A stretch of DNA of 64,000 nt from Bradyrhizobium ontarionense (GTDB lineage Bacteria; Pseudomonadota; Alphaproteobacteria; Rhizobiales; Xanthobacteraceae). Where the stretch lies: assembly GCF_021088345.1 (NCBI RefSeq), contig NZ_CP088156.1, positions 7,369,001-7,433,000 of the forward strand. The letters are read 5' to 3'. The notes beneath the pieces were generated by a model, which was not told the origin of the DNA, ran no database searches, and saw nothing but the letters and a program-made list of their open reading frames with translations. Positions within the stretch are counted from its first letter, which is position 1. The number at the start of each line of letters is the position of its first letter. The translations under genes were made by a program, and so were the position numbers. Of the stretch, positions 1 to 8,683 are shown piece after piece.

Positions 1-42
1 TTCCATGCAAAATCATGTGTTTGGCAAGCCAATGAGAAAATT

Positions 43-408
43 GTGATGCGAATGTTTGTTGCCACGTGTTTGCTCGCAATGTGGTGCGCGAGCTCTGCTG
101 TGCAAGCGCAGGATATTCCTGGCATTGAGATCTGCACTGCGGAGAAGGCGATGGACCGCCGGACCTCATGCCTGCAGAGCAACATCGATTTCCTGCAGAA
201 GACGATGACGAAGCAGTCGCTCGATCATCAGCAGAAGCTCGATGCGGCCAATCGCCAGATTCAAGCGCTGAAGGCGGCGCTGATCGCACAGCAGGGCGTT
301 GTCGACGAGCTGAAGGCTTCACAGGTGAAATTGTCCGACGAGCTCAAGAAGAAGGCCGATGCACCGGCCGCAAAGGACGCGCCGCCTGCGAAGCCGAACG
401 GCAAATAG
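43..408 (+). CDS. Small exported coiled-coil protein, unknown function
   Basis: A protein of about 121 residues with an N-terminal signal peptide ending near VQAQD, then a predicted coiled coil over residues 45-100 rich in Lys, Gln, Leu and Ala, and a low-complexity Ala/Pro/Lys tail. Two cysteines (in EICTAEK and TSCLQS) could form a disulfide in the periplasm. The start could be GTG 43, ATG 46 or ATG 52; no strong ribosome site separates them. I do not recognise a family. The gene is at the window edge and is followed by an AraC-type regulator in the same direction, with no evidence of a shared operon. The signal peptide makes a periplasmic location likely; the function is open. Confidence 0.6.
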   Translation: MMRMFVATCLLAMWCASSAVQAQDIPGIEICTAEKAMDRRTSCLQSNIDFLQKTMTKQSLDHQQKLDAANRQIQALKAALIAQQGVVDELKASQVKLSDELKKKADAPAAKDAPPAKPNGK

Positions 409-494
409 CACGCGTCTGCCGGGCGCAGCGCAATAACGATCAAGCCGCCACGGCCGCGCGCGGTGCATGATTGGCCGCTTCGAAGGAGAGGCGC

Positions 495-1334
495 ATGTCG
501 ACCAATCCGGCCCAGAAGGCGCTCTGGTTCATCGAAAGCCATCTGTCGGCGCCGCTGTCGCTCGATGACGTCGCCGGCATGGCCGGCGTGTCACGCTTCC
601 ACATCGTGCGCGCATTCGCCGCGGCCACCGGCCACTCGGTGATGCGCTATGTGCGGCTGCGTCGACTCAGCGAGGCGGCACGTGCGCTCGCGAATGGTGC
701 GCCGGATATTCTCAGCCTGGCGCTGGAGGCGGACTACGGCTCCCATGAAGCATTCACCCGCGCGTTTCGCGATCAGCTCGGTATCACGCCGGACGCGGTG
801 CGCGCACGCGCTTCGGTCGCCGGTCTGTCGTTGCAGGAGCCTGTCATGATGGATTCGAGCCCGCTTGCCACCCTTACGCCTCCGCGCCTCGTGCACAACA
901 ACGCGCTGCTCGTCGCGGGTGTCGCCGAGCGGTTCAGCCATGACAACGGAGCCGGCATTCCGGCGCTATGGCGCCGCTTTCACCAGATGGTTGGGGGGAT
1001 TCCGGCCCGTGTCGGCGGTCTCGCTTACGGCGTCTGCTGCAACGGCGATGATGCCGGCAATTTCGACTACATCGCCGGCGTCGAGGTGGCTGATTTTTCC
1101 GACCTGCCGCGCGCGTTCGCCAGAATCCGCATCCCGGCAGCGACCTTCGCCGTGTTCTCCCATGCTGAGCACATCTCGATGATTCGCCGCACCGTCAGCA
1201 CGATCTGGAATCATTGGCTGCCGTCGTCGGGCTACACGGTTGCGGATGCGCCGAACTTCGAGCGCTATGACCGGTGCTTCGATCCGCTCACCGGCAATGG
1301 CGGTCTCGAGATCTGGGTGCCGATCGTTACCTAG
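495..1334 (+). CDS. AraC-family regulator with GyrI-like effector domain
   Basis: A 279-residue transcription regulator of the Rob/SoxS-like type. The N-terminal 100 residues hold the two helix-turn-helix motifs of AraC proteins (LSLDDVAGMAGVSRFHIVRA and the SHEAFTRAFRDQLGITP signature). The C-terminal 155 residues resemble the GyrI/effector-binding fold seen in Rob and BmrR, ending in GGLEIWVPI, a typical strand of that fold. The ATG at 495 is chosen because AAGGAGAGG lies at the right distance; a TTG 24 bases upstream has no such site. It probably senses a small hydrophobic or cationic ligand, but the ligand cannot be read from the sequence. Confidence 0.88.
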   Translation: MSTNPAQKALWFIESHLSAPLSLDDVAGMAGVSRFHIVRAFAAATGHSVMRYVRLRRLSEAARALANGAPDILSLALEADYGSHEAFTRAFRDQLGITPDAVRARASVAGLSLQEPVMMDSSPLATLTPPRLVHNNALLVAGVAERFSHDNGAGIPALWRRFHQMVGGIPARVGGLAYGVCCNGDDAGNFDYIAGVEVADFSDLPRAFARIRIPAATFAVFSHAEHISMIRRTVSTIWNHWLPSSGYTVADAPNFERYDRCFDPLTGNGGLEIWVPIVT

Positions 1335-1498
1335 CGAAATGCTTGCGTCCAGTGCTGCAGAGCTGCCCTGCGGCGCCGGAACGCACCGCTTGCTTGGCAA
1401 GCTGCATCGGCTTTGCGATAACCTCCGCACAACAAGAACGCCGTTGTGGTGGCCGCCCTCAGCCGTGCCATGCGACAACGAAAGCGGGAGGCCGTCCG

Positions 1499-2425
1499 AT
1501 GTCCAACATGCGCGTGCTCGCCACCGATCTCGAATTTCCGGAAGGGCCGGTGGTGATGCCCGACGGCTCCGTGGTGCTGGTCGAGATCCGCGGCCGGCGC
1601 CTGACGCGGGTGTGGCCCGACGGACGCAAGGACGTGGTGGCGCAGATTCCGGGCGGGCCGAACGGCGCCGCGCTCGGACCGGACGGCAAGATCTACATCT
1701 GCAACAATGGCGGCTTCTCCTGGATTCCGACCGGCAAGATCATCATGCCGGGCCCGCAGCCGGAGGACTATCTCGGCGGCTCGATCCAGCGCGTCGATCT
1801 GCAGAGCGGCAAGGTCGAGACCGTGGTCAGCCGCTGCGGCGAGCATGAGCTGCGCGGGCCCAACGACCTCGTGTTCGACCGGCACGGCGGATTGTGGTTC
1901 TCCGATCTCGGCAAGCGCCGCGCCCGCGACATGGATGTCGGCGCGTTCTACTATCTCAAGCCCGGCATGAGCGAGATCGTCGAGGCCGTCCACGGCATCC
2001 TGCCGGCCAACGGCATCGGCCTGTCGCCCGACGAGAAGACGGTCTACATCGCGGAGACGCCGACCGCGCGGCTGTGGGCCTACGACCTCTCGGAGCCCGG
2101 CACCGTCAAGCCGCGCGAGGTGATCTATCGCGGCGAGCGTGGCCGTCCGCTCGCGGGCCTCGGCGGCTACCAGATGTTCGATTCGCTCGCGGTCGAGGCC
2201 GGCGGCAATGTCTGCGTCGCAACGCTGGTGTCGGGCTGCATCAGCGTGATCGCCCCCGACGGCACCCTGGTCGAGCAAGTGCCGACCGGTGACCGCGTGA
2301 CGACGAACATCGCCTTCGGCGGGCCGGAGCTGAAGACGGCCTACATCACGCTGTCGGGCCGGGGCGAACTGGTGGCGATGGACTGGCCGCGGCCGGGCCT
2401 GCCGCTGAATTTTCTGAACAAGTGA
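1499..2425 (+). CDS. SMP-30/gluconolactonase family protein
   Basis: A 308-residue beta-propeller hydrolase of the SMP-30/regucalcin/gluconolactonase family, which open sugar lactones or related esters using one divalent metal. Visible family motifs are EFPEGPVV near the N terminus (metal-ligand Glu), GGPNGAALGPDGKIYICNN, LRGPNDLVFD (ligand Asn), PANGIGLSPDEKTVYIAET and DSLAVEAGGNVCVATL. No signal peptide, so it is probably cytoplasmic. The start ATG 1499 follows GCGGGAGG; an open frame continues upstream but has no good start. The substrate is unknown. A palindromic repeat follows the stop codon. Confidence 0.85.
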   Translation: MSNMRVLATDLEFPEGPVVMPDGSVVLVEIRGRRLTRVWPDGRKDVVAQIPGGPNGAALGPDGKIYICNNGGFSWIPTGKIIMPGPQPEDYLGGSIQRVDLQSGKVETVVSRCGEHELRGPNDLVFDRHGGLWFSDLGKRRARDMDVGAFYYLKPGMSEIVEAVHGILPANGIGLSPDEKTVYIAETPTARLWAYDLSEPGTVKPREVIYRGERGRPLAGLGGYQMFDSLAVEAGGNVCVATLVSGCISVIAPDGTLVEQVPTGDRVTTNIAFGGPELKTAYITLSGRGELVAMDWPRPGLPLNFLNK

Positions 2426-2440
2426 CGCTTCGCGTGATAG

Positions 2441-2528
2441 TCCCGTCATTGCGAGCGTCAGCGAAGCAATCCAGAGCGGCATGCTCGATCGTGGATTGCT
2501 TCGTCGCTTGCGCTCCTCGCAATGACGG
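2441..2528. repeat. Palindromic intergenic repeat, family A
   Basis: An imperfect inverted repeat whose halves read GTCATTGCGAGCGTCAGCG, then GAAGCAATCC, and the complementary GGATTGCTTCGTCGCTTGCG, then CTCCTCGCAATGAC. Related copies are at 53292-53405 and 56157-56247. It lies between two same-strand genes and may act as a transcript-end hairpin. It resembles the palindromic elements common in Bradyrhizobium. Confidence 0.85.
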
Positions 2529-2537
2529 AAACTGCTG

Positions 2538-3131
2538 ATGCCCTTTCTCGAACCGGTCACCCTCCGCGGCCCGCACGCCAGCCTTGTGCCGCTGTCGCCG
2601 GACCATCACGACGCGCTGGTCGAGGCCGTCAGCGACGGCGAATTGTGGAACCTGTGGTACACCGCAGTTCCGAAACCCGAGACCATGGCCAGGGAGATCG
2701 AACGCCGCCTCGGCCTGCTCGCGGCCGGTAGCATGCAGCCGTTCACGGTGCTCGATGCCGACGGGCGCGTGGCCGGCATGACCACCTACATGAATGTCGA
2801 TGCCGCCAACCGCCGTGTCGAGATCGGCTCGACCTGGTACGCGAAGCGGGTGCAGCGCAGCGCGCTCAACACGCAGTGCAAGAGGCTGTTGCTGGCGCAC
2901 GCGTTCGAGGCGATGAACTGCATCGCCGTCGAGTTCCGCACGCATTTCTTCAATCACCAGAGCCGGCGCGCCATCGAGCGGCTCGGCGCCAAGCAGGATG
3001 GCATCCTGCGCAGCCACCAGATCGCGCCGAACGGCACGCTGCGGGATACCGTCGTCTACAGCATCACCGCGTCCGAATGGCCGACCGTGAAGGCGCATCT
3101 CGACTACCAATTGAATGACAAGCCGCGCTGA
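2538..3131 (+). CDS. GNAT-family N-acetyltransferase (RimJ/RimL type)
   Basis: A 197-residue acetyltransferase of the GNAT fold, closest in layout to RimJ/RimL protein N-terminal acetyltransferases. Visible are the strand FTVLDADGRVAGMTTYMNVD, the motif EIGSTWYAKRVQRSALNT that matches the EIGY.W...RG.A..E region of the family, and the late FRTHFFNHQSRRAIERLGAK segment, where family members have the N..S...IEKLGF motif. The start is the ATG at 2538, just after the family A repeat. The target (protein N terminus, amino sugar or drug) cannot be told from the sequence. Confidence 0.85.
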   Translation: MPFLEPVTLRGPHASLVPLSPDHHDALVEAVSDGELWNLWYTAVPKPETMAREIERRLGLLAAGSMQPFTVLDADGRVAGMTTYMNVDAANRRVEIGSTWYAKRVQRSALNTQCKRLLLAHAFEAMNCIAVEFRTHFFNHQSRRAIERLGAKQDGILRSHQIAPNGTLRDTVVYSITASEWPTVKAHLDYQLNDKPR

Positions 3132-3167
3132 TCGCGCTATGGCGCTTTTGCCGACGCGCCGACGGCG

Positions 3168-4829
3168 ATGATGAGAGAGACCGGGACGACAGACGAGATG
3201 GATACGTTCGACTATGTGATCGTGGGGGCCGGCTCCGCCGGCTGCGTGCTCGCCAGCCGCCTCAGCGAGGACCCGTCGGTGACGGTGTGTGTGCTGGAAG
3301 CAGGCCCGCGCGACTGGCATCCCTACATCCATCTGCCGGCCGGCTTCATCAAGACTTTCTACATGAAGAGCATCAATTGGGGCTACCAGCAGGAGCCGGG
3401 GCCCTATACCGCCGGGCGCAGCATCTACGCGCCGCGCGGCAAGACGCTCGGCGGCTCCTCGTCGATCAATGGCCATGTCTACAACCGCGGCCAGCGCCAG
3501 GACTTCGACACCTGGGCCCAGATGGGCAATCGCGGCTGGAGCTACTCCGACGTGCTGCCCCACTTCAAGCGCATGGAGAAACGCATCGGCGCCGGCGAGG
3601 ATCAGTATCGCGGCCGCGACGGCAACCTCATCGTGACCACCATGGAGTGGAAAGACAGGCTGTGCGAGTCCTTCATGGACGGCGCGGTGTCGCTCGGCAT
3701 TCCGCGCAATCCCGACTACAACGGCGCGATCCAGGAGGGCGTGTCCTACGTCCAGCGCACAATCCAGAACGGCCGCCGCGTGTCGTCTGCGACCGCGTTC
3801 CTGCGCCCGGCCAGCAAGCGGCCGAACGTCGAGGTGCGCACCCATGCCCATGCCACCGGCGTCGTGCTCGAAGGCAAGCGCGCAGTCGGCGTGCGCTATA
3901 GCCGTGGCGGGCGCGGCGGCGTGCCGGTCGAGGTGCGCGCGCGGAAAGAAGTGATCCTGTCGGGCGGCACCTACAATTCGCCGCAACTGCTGCAGCTGTC
4001 CGGCATCGGCGCGCCCGAGCTGCTGCAGGAGCACGGCATCGAGGTGCGCCATGCGCTCAACAGCGTCGGCGAGGGGCTGCAGGACCACTACGCGCCGCGC
4101 ACGGTCGCGCGCGTCAAGAACATCAAGACCATCAACGAGCTCGCGCGCGGTCTCAACCTGTGGGGCGAAGCGCTGAAATGGGCGGTCACGCGGCGGGGCA
4201 TCCTGTCATTGTCGCCGACCATGGTGTACTGCTTCTGGCACTCCGGTGAGACCGCCGAGAGCTCCGACCTGCAGCTTACCTTCACGCCGGCGAGCTACAA
4301 GGAGGGCGTGCAGGGCCAGCTCGAGGACGAGCCCGGCATGACCGTCGCGTCCTGGCAGCAGCGTCCGGAGAGCCGCGGCTATGTGCGACTTCGCTCTGCC
4401 GATCCGTTCGATCAGCCGCTGATCCAGACCAACTATCTCACCGCCGAGCTCGATCGCCGCGTCGTCGTCGCCGGCATGAAGCTGGCGCGCCGGCTGCTGG
4501 CGTCGGCGCCGCTCGCGCCGTACTACGCCTACGAGGATTTCCCGGGTCCGAAGGTGAACACCGACGACGAGTTCCTGGCCGCGGCGACGCAGCGCGCCAC
4601 CACCACCTTCCATCCCGGCTGCTCCTGCCGCATGGGCCCGGCGGAGTCGACGTGGGCGACGGTCGACGACCAGCTCCGCGTGCACGGCCTCTCGGGCCTG
4701 CGCGTCGCCGACGCCTCGATCATGCCCCGCATGATCTCGGCCAACCTCAACGCCGCGACCTTGATGATCGGCGACAAGGCCGGCGATCTGATCCTCGGCA
4801 AGGCGGCGGTGGCGAGTCTGTCGGCGTGA
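3168..4829 (+). CDS. GMC-family FAD-dependent oxidoreductase (choline dehydrogenase-like)
   Basis: A 553-residue flavoprotein of the glucose-methanol-choline oxidoreductase family. It carries the FAD dinucleotide-binding motif VIVGAGSAGCVLASRLSED near the N terminus, the GMC signature GGSSSINGHVYNRG around residue 100, the second signature SGGTYNSPQLLQLSGIG around residue 270, and the catalytic C-terminal histidine region TTFHPGCSCRMG followed by ISANLNAATLMIGDKA. Enzymes of this type oxidise primary or secondary alcohols; the acceptor and substrate are not evident. An internal ATG at 3198 is a possible alternative start, directly before the FAD motif. No betaine aldehyde dehydrogenase lies nearby, so a role in choline oxidation is not supported. 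Confidence 0.92.
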   Translation: MMRETGTTDEMDTFDYVIVGAGSAGCVLASRLSEDPSVTVCVLEAGPRDWHPYIHLPAGFIKTFYMKSINWGYQQEPGPYTAGRSIYAPRGKTLGGSSSINGHVYNRGQRQDFDTWAQMGNRGWSYSDVLPHFKRMEKRIGAGEDQYRGRDGNLIVTTMEWKDRLCESFMDGAVSLGIPRNPDYNGAIQEGVSYVQRTIQNGRRVSSATAFLRPASKRPNVEVRTHAHATGVVLEGKRAVGVRYSRGGRGGVPVEVRARKEVILSGGTYNSPQLLQLSGIGAPELLQEHGIEVRHALNSVGEGLQDHYAPRTVARVKNIKTINELARGLNLWGEALKWAVTRRGILSLSPTMVYCFWHSGETAESSDLQLTFTPASYKEGVQGQLEDEPGMTVASWQQRPESRGYVRLRSADPFDQPLIQTNYLTAELDRRVVVAGMKLARRLLASAPLAPYYAYEDFPGPKVNTDDEFLAAATQRATTTFHPGCSCRMGPAESTWATVDDQLRVHGLSGLRVADASIMPRMISANLNAATLMIGDKAGDLILGKAAVASLSA

Positions 4830-4912
4830 GGGAGGAGCTCGCTCAGCTCGGCAGTCGTTCTATTTGGCGTCCTTATCAGTTGAATTCGAGCTCTCTCCAC
4901 ACCGGCACTGCG

Positions 4913-5150
4913 CCCCCTCTCCCCGTTCTTCGCGGGGAGAGGATCGGGGTGAGGGGCAGCCATGCGGGAGGTGCCGCTGAGCTCACCTTCCTCAGCTCTG
5001 CTGGGAAGTGAACATCTCTGTTTCGTAGCCACGCGGAACCGCTGTGCCTGTCCGATGGACCTGCGATCTGGGCCGCGTATGTGCCATGCCCCTCACCCGG
5101 ATTGCTGCGCAATCCGACCTCTCCCCGCAAAGGGCGGGGAGAGGTTGCGC
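4913..5150. repeat. Palindromic intergenic repeats, family B (CTCTCCCCGC type)
   Basis: The 385-base gap between the GMC gene and the substrate-binding protein is filled by two elements, at 4913-4957 and 5088-5150. Each contains hairpin arms of the CCTCTCCCCGC...GCGGGGAGAGG type, the second also GGATTGCTGCGCAATCC. The same family occurs at 62466-62640 and 62810-62845. I see no gene here. Both flanking genes converge on it, so it may end transcription from both sides. Confidence 0.8.
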
Positions 5151-5214
5151 CGTCCGTGGCGAGAGAGGTTGCGTCGACACGTGGCGCGGCATGTGGGGAG
5201 AGGCGAGGGCCCAC

Positions 5215-6366
5215 CTACTTCACCAGCCTGAACCTGCCACCCTCGACCTTGATCAGGAACGCCGAGCGCTCGTCGTAGCCGTTGTGGTCGGTCGGGCTCA
5301 TGTTGGACAGGCCGTTGTTGAGATAGACGTCCTTGCCGCGTTCGAGCTCGTCGCGCAGCGCGGCGCGAAACTCGGGCGTGCCGGGCCTGGCCGTTTTCAA
5401 CGCGCCGGGGATGGCGCGTTTGAGCAGCGCGGCCGTGTCCCAGAGGTGAGCCGCGAAGATGTTCGGCGTGTCGCCATTGGCGGCCCGATAGGCGGCGACG
5501 AACTCGTCATGAGCCCGCCGGAACGGATCCTCCGCGGCAAGATCGTCGGCGATCGAGAACGCCTCGCCGGCGAACACGGCGCCCTCGACATTCTCCTTGC
5601 CGAGCTTGATGAACTCCTGCGTGGCCACGCCGTGGGTCTGGAAGATCTTTCCGGCGTAGCCGCGCTCGCGCAGCGCCTGCTGCGGCAGCACCGCCGGCGT
5701 GCCGGCCGAGGCGATGAACACGGCATCTGGATTGGTCGCGATCACCTGGAGTGCCTGGCCGGTGACGCTGGTATCGCCGCGGGCATAGACCTCGTGGGTG
5801 GTCACCGTGAGCCCGAGCTTCGGCGCCAGCTTCGTCACCTCCTGATAGTAGCCCTCGCCATAGCCGTCGGACACGCCGATGAAGCCGAGCGTCTTCACCC
5901 CCGTCTTGGCGATGTGCTTGAGCATCGCCGCGGCCATGATGTCGTCATTGGGCACGACCTTGAAGGCCCATTTGCGCTTGTCGTCCATCGGCTGCACGAT
6001 GGCGGTCGAGGCCGCCAGCGACAGCAGCGGCGTCTTGCTTTCGAGCGCGACGTCGAGCATCGGCATGGTGACCGGCGTCAGCGACGACCCGATGATGACG
6101 TCGACGCCGTCCTGGATCACCAGGCGGCGCGCGTTCTGCAACCCCTTCACGCTGTCGGACTCATCGTCGAGCGCGATGTAGACGACCTTTTCGCCGCCGA
6201 TCTCCTTCGGCAGCGCGGCGACCGTCTTGATCTGCGGCTGTCCGAGCGCCGAGCCCGGACCGGTCGCGGACACCACGATACCGACCTTGATGTCGGCCCA
6301 CGCATCCGCCGCGGTGAGCACCATCGTTGCTGCAATGCCGAGCGCAGTCAGAACGGCTCTCATCAT
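5215..6366 (-). CDS. ABC transporter substrate-binding protein (branched-chain amino acid/amide type)
   Basis: A 383-residue periplasmic binding protein of the LivJ/Peripla_BP_6 type. It has a signal peptide ending in AADAWA, then DIKVGIVVSATGPGSALG, the usual first strand of the family, and VDVIIGSSLTPVTMPMLDVA, the usual hinge-side loop. The ATG at 6366 follows GGGGAGGAACC; a longer open frame upstream lacks a comparable site. No permease or ATPase genes are next to it, so it must work with a transporter coded elsewhere, or act in another way. The ligand is unknown (amino acid, amide or aromatic compound in known relatives). Confidence 0.88.
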   Translation of the reverse strand: MMRAVLTALGIAATMVLTAADAWADIKVGIVVSATGPGSALGQPQIKTVAALPKEIGGEKVVYIALDDESDSVKGLQNARRLVIQDGVDVIIGSSLTPVTMPMLDVALESKTPLLSLAASTAIVQPMDDKRKWAFKVVPNDDIMAAAMLKHIAKTGVKTLGFIGVSDGYGEGYYQEVTKLAPKLGLTVTTHEVYARGDTSVTGQALQVIATNPDAVFIASAGTPAVLPQQALRERGYAGKIFQTHGVATQEFIKLGKENVEGAVFAGEAFSIADDLAAEDPFRRAHDEFVAAYRAANGDTPNIFAAHLWDTAALLKRAIPGALKTARPGTPEFRAALRDELERGKDVYLNNGLSNMSPTDHNGYDERSAFLIKVEGGRFRLVK

Positions 6367-6547
6367 GGTTCCTCCCCGTTGAGCGTGTCCGGCGCGTTGA
6401 CCGGCCGAGACTTCGAGCCGGCGAGGATAGCCGGTCACACCTGATGCGTCTGTCCCCGTGGTTGGTGACGCGCCGCGCGCCGCGCAGAGCTTCCAGCAGA
6501 TCGCGGTTGCTGCTAGGCTTCGGCAACAGAACATCCGGGAGGAACGC

Positions 6548-7339
6548 ATGGAGGCCCACAGGCCTGGCGTCGAGGCCGCCGGCGCCGTCAGCGCGATGGT
6601 GCTCGCGATCGGACAGACGTCGTTTCCGGATGTCCTGATCGACACATTGCGCACCGTCGCCGATGTCGGCCACTGCATGGTGTTCACCTTCGAGGACCAG
6701 GGCTCGGCGCGTTGCCTGCTGAGCGCGGGAAACATCGCGATCGGCCCCGATCTCGGTGCCGCCTATTCGGAGCATTTCCACACCGCCGATCCCAACCGGG
6801 ACACGATCTTCCGCGAGCGCGCGCCAGCCCGCCACATCCTGCTGCCGAACTTCGCGCGCCGCATGTACCCCAAGGGCTATCGCAAGCTGTTTTTCGAGGA
6901 CTCTGAGATCGTCGACAAGGCGGCCACCGCGATCTGGGTCGGCGATCACTGCTACTACGTGAACTTCTATCGCACGGCGGTGCAAGGCGGCTTCGCGCCC
7001 GACGAGCGGCAGCGCATCGCTGTTGTCGCGCCGCTGGTCGGCGCCATCGTCGCGCGTCATTGCCAGGACCGCGCGGCCGTGATGGATCCGGCCGACAAGC
7101 TTGCCCAGCTGTTCGCGCCCGGCGGGCCGCTGTCGGTGCTGACCACGCGCGAGAAGGACGTGTGCCGCCGCATCCTCTCAGGCTTCACCTCGGAGGCGAT
7201 CGCCGGAGATCTCGGCATCGCCCTGAACTCTGTCTTCACGTATCGCAAGCGCGCCTATGAGAAGCTCGGCATCGCCTCGCAGAACGAGCTGTTCGCGATT
7301 GCCCTGCGGCTGGTCGCGACGCCGCGGCCGCTGAACTGA
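6548..7339 (+). CDS. LuxR-family transcriptional regulator
   Basis: A 263-residue regulator with a C-terminal LuxR helix-turn-helix: LSVLTTREKDVCRRILSGFT, then SEAIAGDLGIALNSVFTYRKRAYEKLGI. The N-terminal 180 residues resemble a GAF/autoinducer-binding-like sensor, but I do not see the usual LuxR acyl-homoserine-lactone signature, and no luxI lies nearby. The start ATG 6548 follows GGGAGGAACGC. It lies between a divergent binding-protein gene (5215-6366) and a same-strand P450 gene, so it could regulate either; this is inference only. Confidence 0.85.
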   Translation: MEAHRPGVEAAGAVSAMVLAIGQTSFPDVLIDTLRTVADVGHCMVFTFEDQGSARCLLSAGNIAIGPDLGAAYSEHFHTADPNRDTIFRERAPARHILLPNFARRMYPKGYRKLFFEDSEIVDKAATAIWVGDHCYYVNFYRTAVQGGFAPDERQRIAVVAPLVGAIVARHCQDRAAVMDPADKLAQLFAPGGPLSVLTTREKDVCRRILSGFTSEAIAGDLGIALNSVFTYRKRAYEKLGIASQNELFAIALRLVATPRPLN

Positions 7340-7431
7340 GCTGCGCCGGCACGCATCCTGTCACCCATCGCCGGGACAGACGGAAGCGGCGGCCAGGCCT
7401 ATGGTGCGCCCTTCTGCCGGAAGGAGGACTC

Positions 7432-8610
7432 GTGAGCACCGCACCGCGTTTCGACATCGATACGGCTGCGTTCTGGGCCGATCCTTATCCGGCTCTGGCG
7501 CGCATGCGGAAAGAAGCGCCGATCGCCTTCGTGCCGCAGCTCGGCAGCACGCTGCTGTGCCGCCGCGACGACATCTTTGTCTCGGAGAAGCAGATCGAGG
7601 TGTTCAGCTCGCATCAGCCGCAGGGGCTGATGAACCGGCTGATGGGCCACAACATGATGCGCAAGGACGGCGCTGCGCACATGGCCGAGCGCCAGGCGAT
7701 CGCGCCCGCGGTGTCGCCGCGGGCCGTGCGGGTGCATTGGCTGACCCAGTTCCAGGCCCACGCCGACCGGCTGATCGATGCGCTCGATCCGGCGGCCGAG
7801 GTCGATCTCGTCAGCGACTTCGCGCTGCCGTTCTCGGCCGAATGCCTGAAGTTGATCACCGGGCTGACCAACATGCGGTTCCAGGACATGAACGCGTGGT
7901 CGCAAGCCATGATCGACGGCATCGCCAACTACACGAGTGATGCGGCGGTGGAGGCGCGTTGCGTTGCTGCGACATCCGGCATCGATGCCGCGATCGACGA
8001 CATGCTGCCGGTGCTGGAGCAGCATCCCAATCAGAGCCTGCTCGGCGTCATGCTCGCCGCGGGCATGCCGATGGAGAGTATCCGTGCCAACATCAAGCTC
8101 GCGATCTCAGGCGGCCAGAACGAGCCGCGCGACGCCATCGCCGGCGCGGTCTGGGCGCTGCTGACGCATCCCGATCAGCTCGCGCCGGCGTGCGAGGGCA
8201 GGGTACCCTGGCTCCAGGTGTTCGAGGAATATGCGCGCTGGATCTCGCCGATCGGCATGTCGCCGCGGCGAATCGCCAAGCCCTGGACCATCCGTGACGT
8301 CACCTTCGAGCCGGAGGAGCGGGTGTTCCTGATGTTCGGCTCGGCCAATCGCGACGAGGCGCATTTCGCCGATCCCGACCGCTTCGACATTCGCCGGGAC
8401 GTTTCCAAAAGCATCGCCTTCGGCGCCGGCCCGCATTTCTGCGCCGGTGCCTGGGCCTCGCGCGCGATGATTGCCGAGGTCGCATTGCCGACGCTGTTTG
8501 CGCGGCTTTCGAACCTGCGTCTCCGCGACGACGTCCTGGTGCGCATCGGCGGCTGGGCGTTCCGCGGCCTGCTCAATTTGCCGGTAACCTGGGATACCGC
8601 GCGACATTGA
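7432..8610 (+). CDS. Cytochrome P450
   Basis: A 392-residue soluble bacterial P450. The heme-binding loop FGAGPHFCAG gives the axial Cys near residue 337, and the K-helix ExxR pair lies in FEEYARW. The I-helix stretch is ISGGQNEPRDAI (about residues 225-236), without the usual acid-Thr pair that assists oxygen activation; a subset of bacterial P450s is known to have such a helix. GTG 7432 follows GGAAGGAGG. No ferredoxin or reductase gene is adjacent, so the electron donor must be coded elsewhere. The substrate is unknown. It follows a LuxR-type regulator by about 90 bases. Confidence 0.93.
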   Translation: MSTAPRFDIDTAAFWADPYPALARMRKEAPIAFVPQLGSTLLCRRDDIFVSEKQIEVFSSHQPQGLMNRLMGHNMMRKDGAAHMAERQAIAPAVSPRAVRVHWLTQFQAHADRLIDALDPAAEVDLVSDFALPFSAECLKLITGLTNMRFQDMNAWSQAMIDGIANYTSDAAVEARCVAATSGIDAAIDDMLPVLEQHPNQSLLGVMLAAGMPMESIRANIKLAISGGQNEPRDAIAGAVWALLTHPDQLAPACEGRVPWLQVFEEYARWISPIGMSPRRIAKPWTIRDVTFEPEERVFLMFGSANRDEAHFADPDRFDIRRDVSKSIAFGAGPHFCAGAWASRAMIAEVALPTLFARLSNLRLRDDVLVRIGGWAFRGLLNLPVTWDTARH

Positions 8611-8683
8611 TCCCCGGAACGGCCGCGCGGGTCCGCCTTCTCCGGGATGTTCGCGCGCGCGAGGCCTGAACGAATGCGGACCC

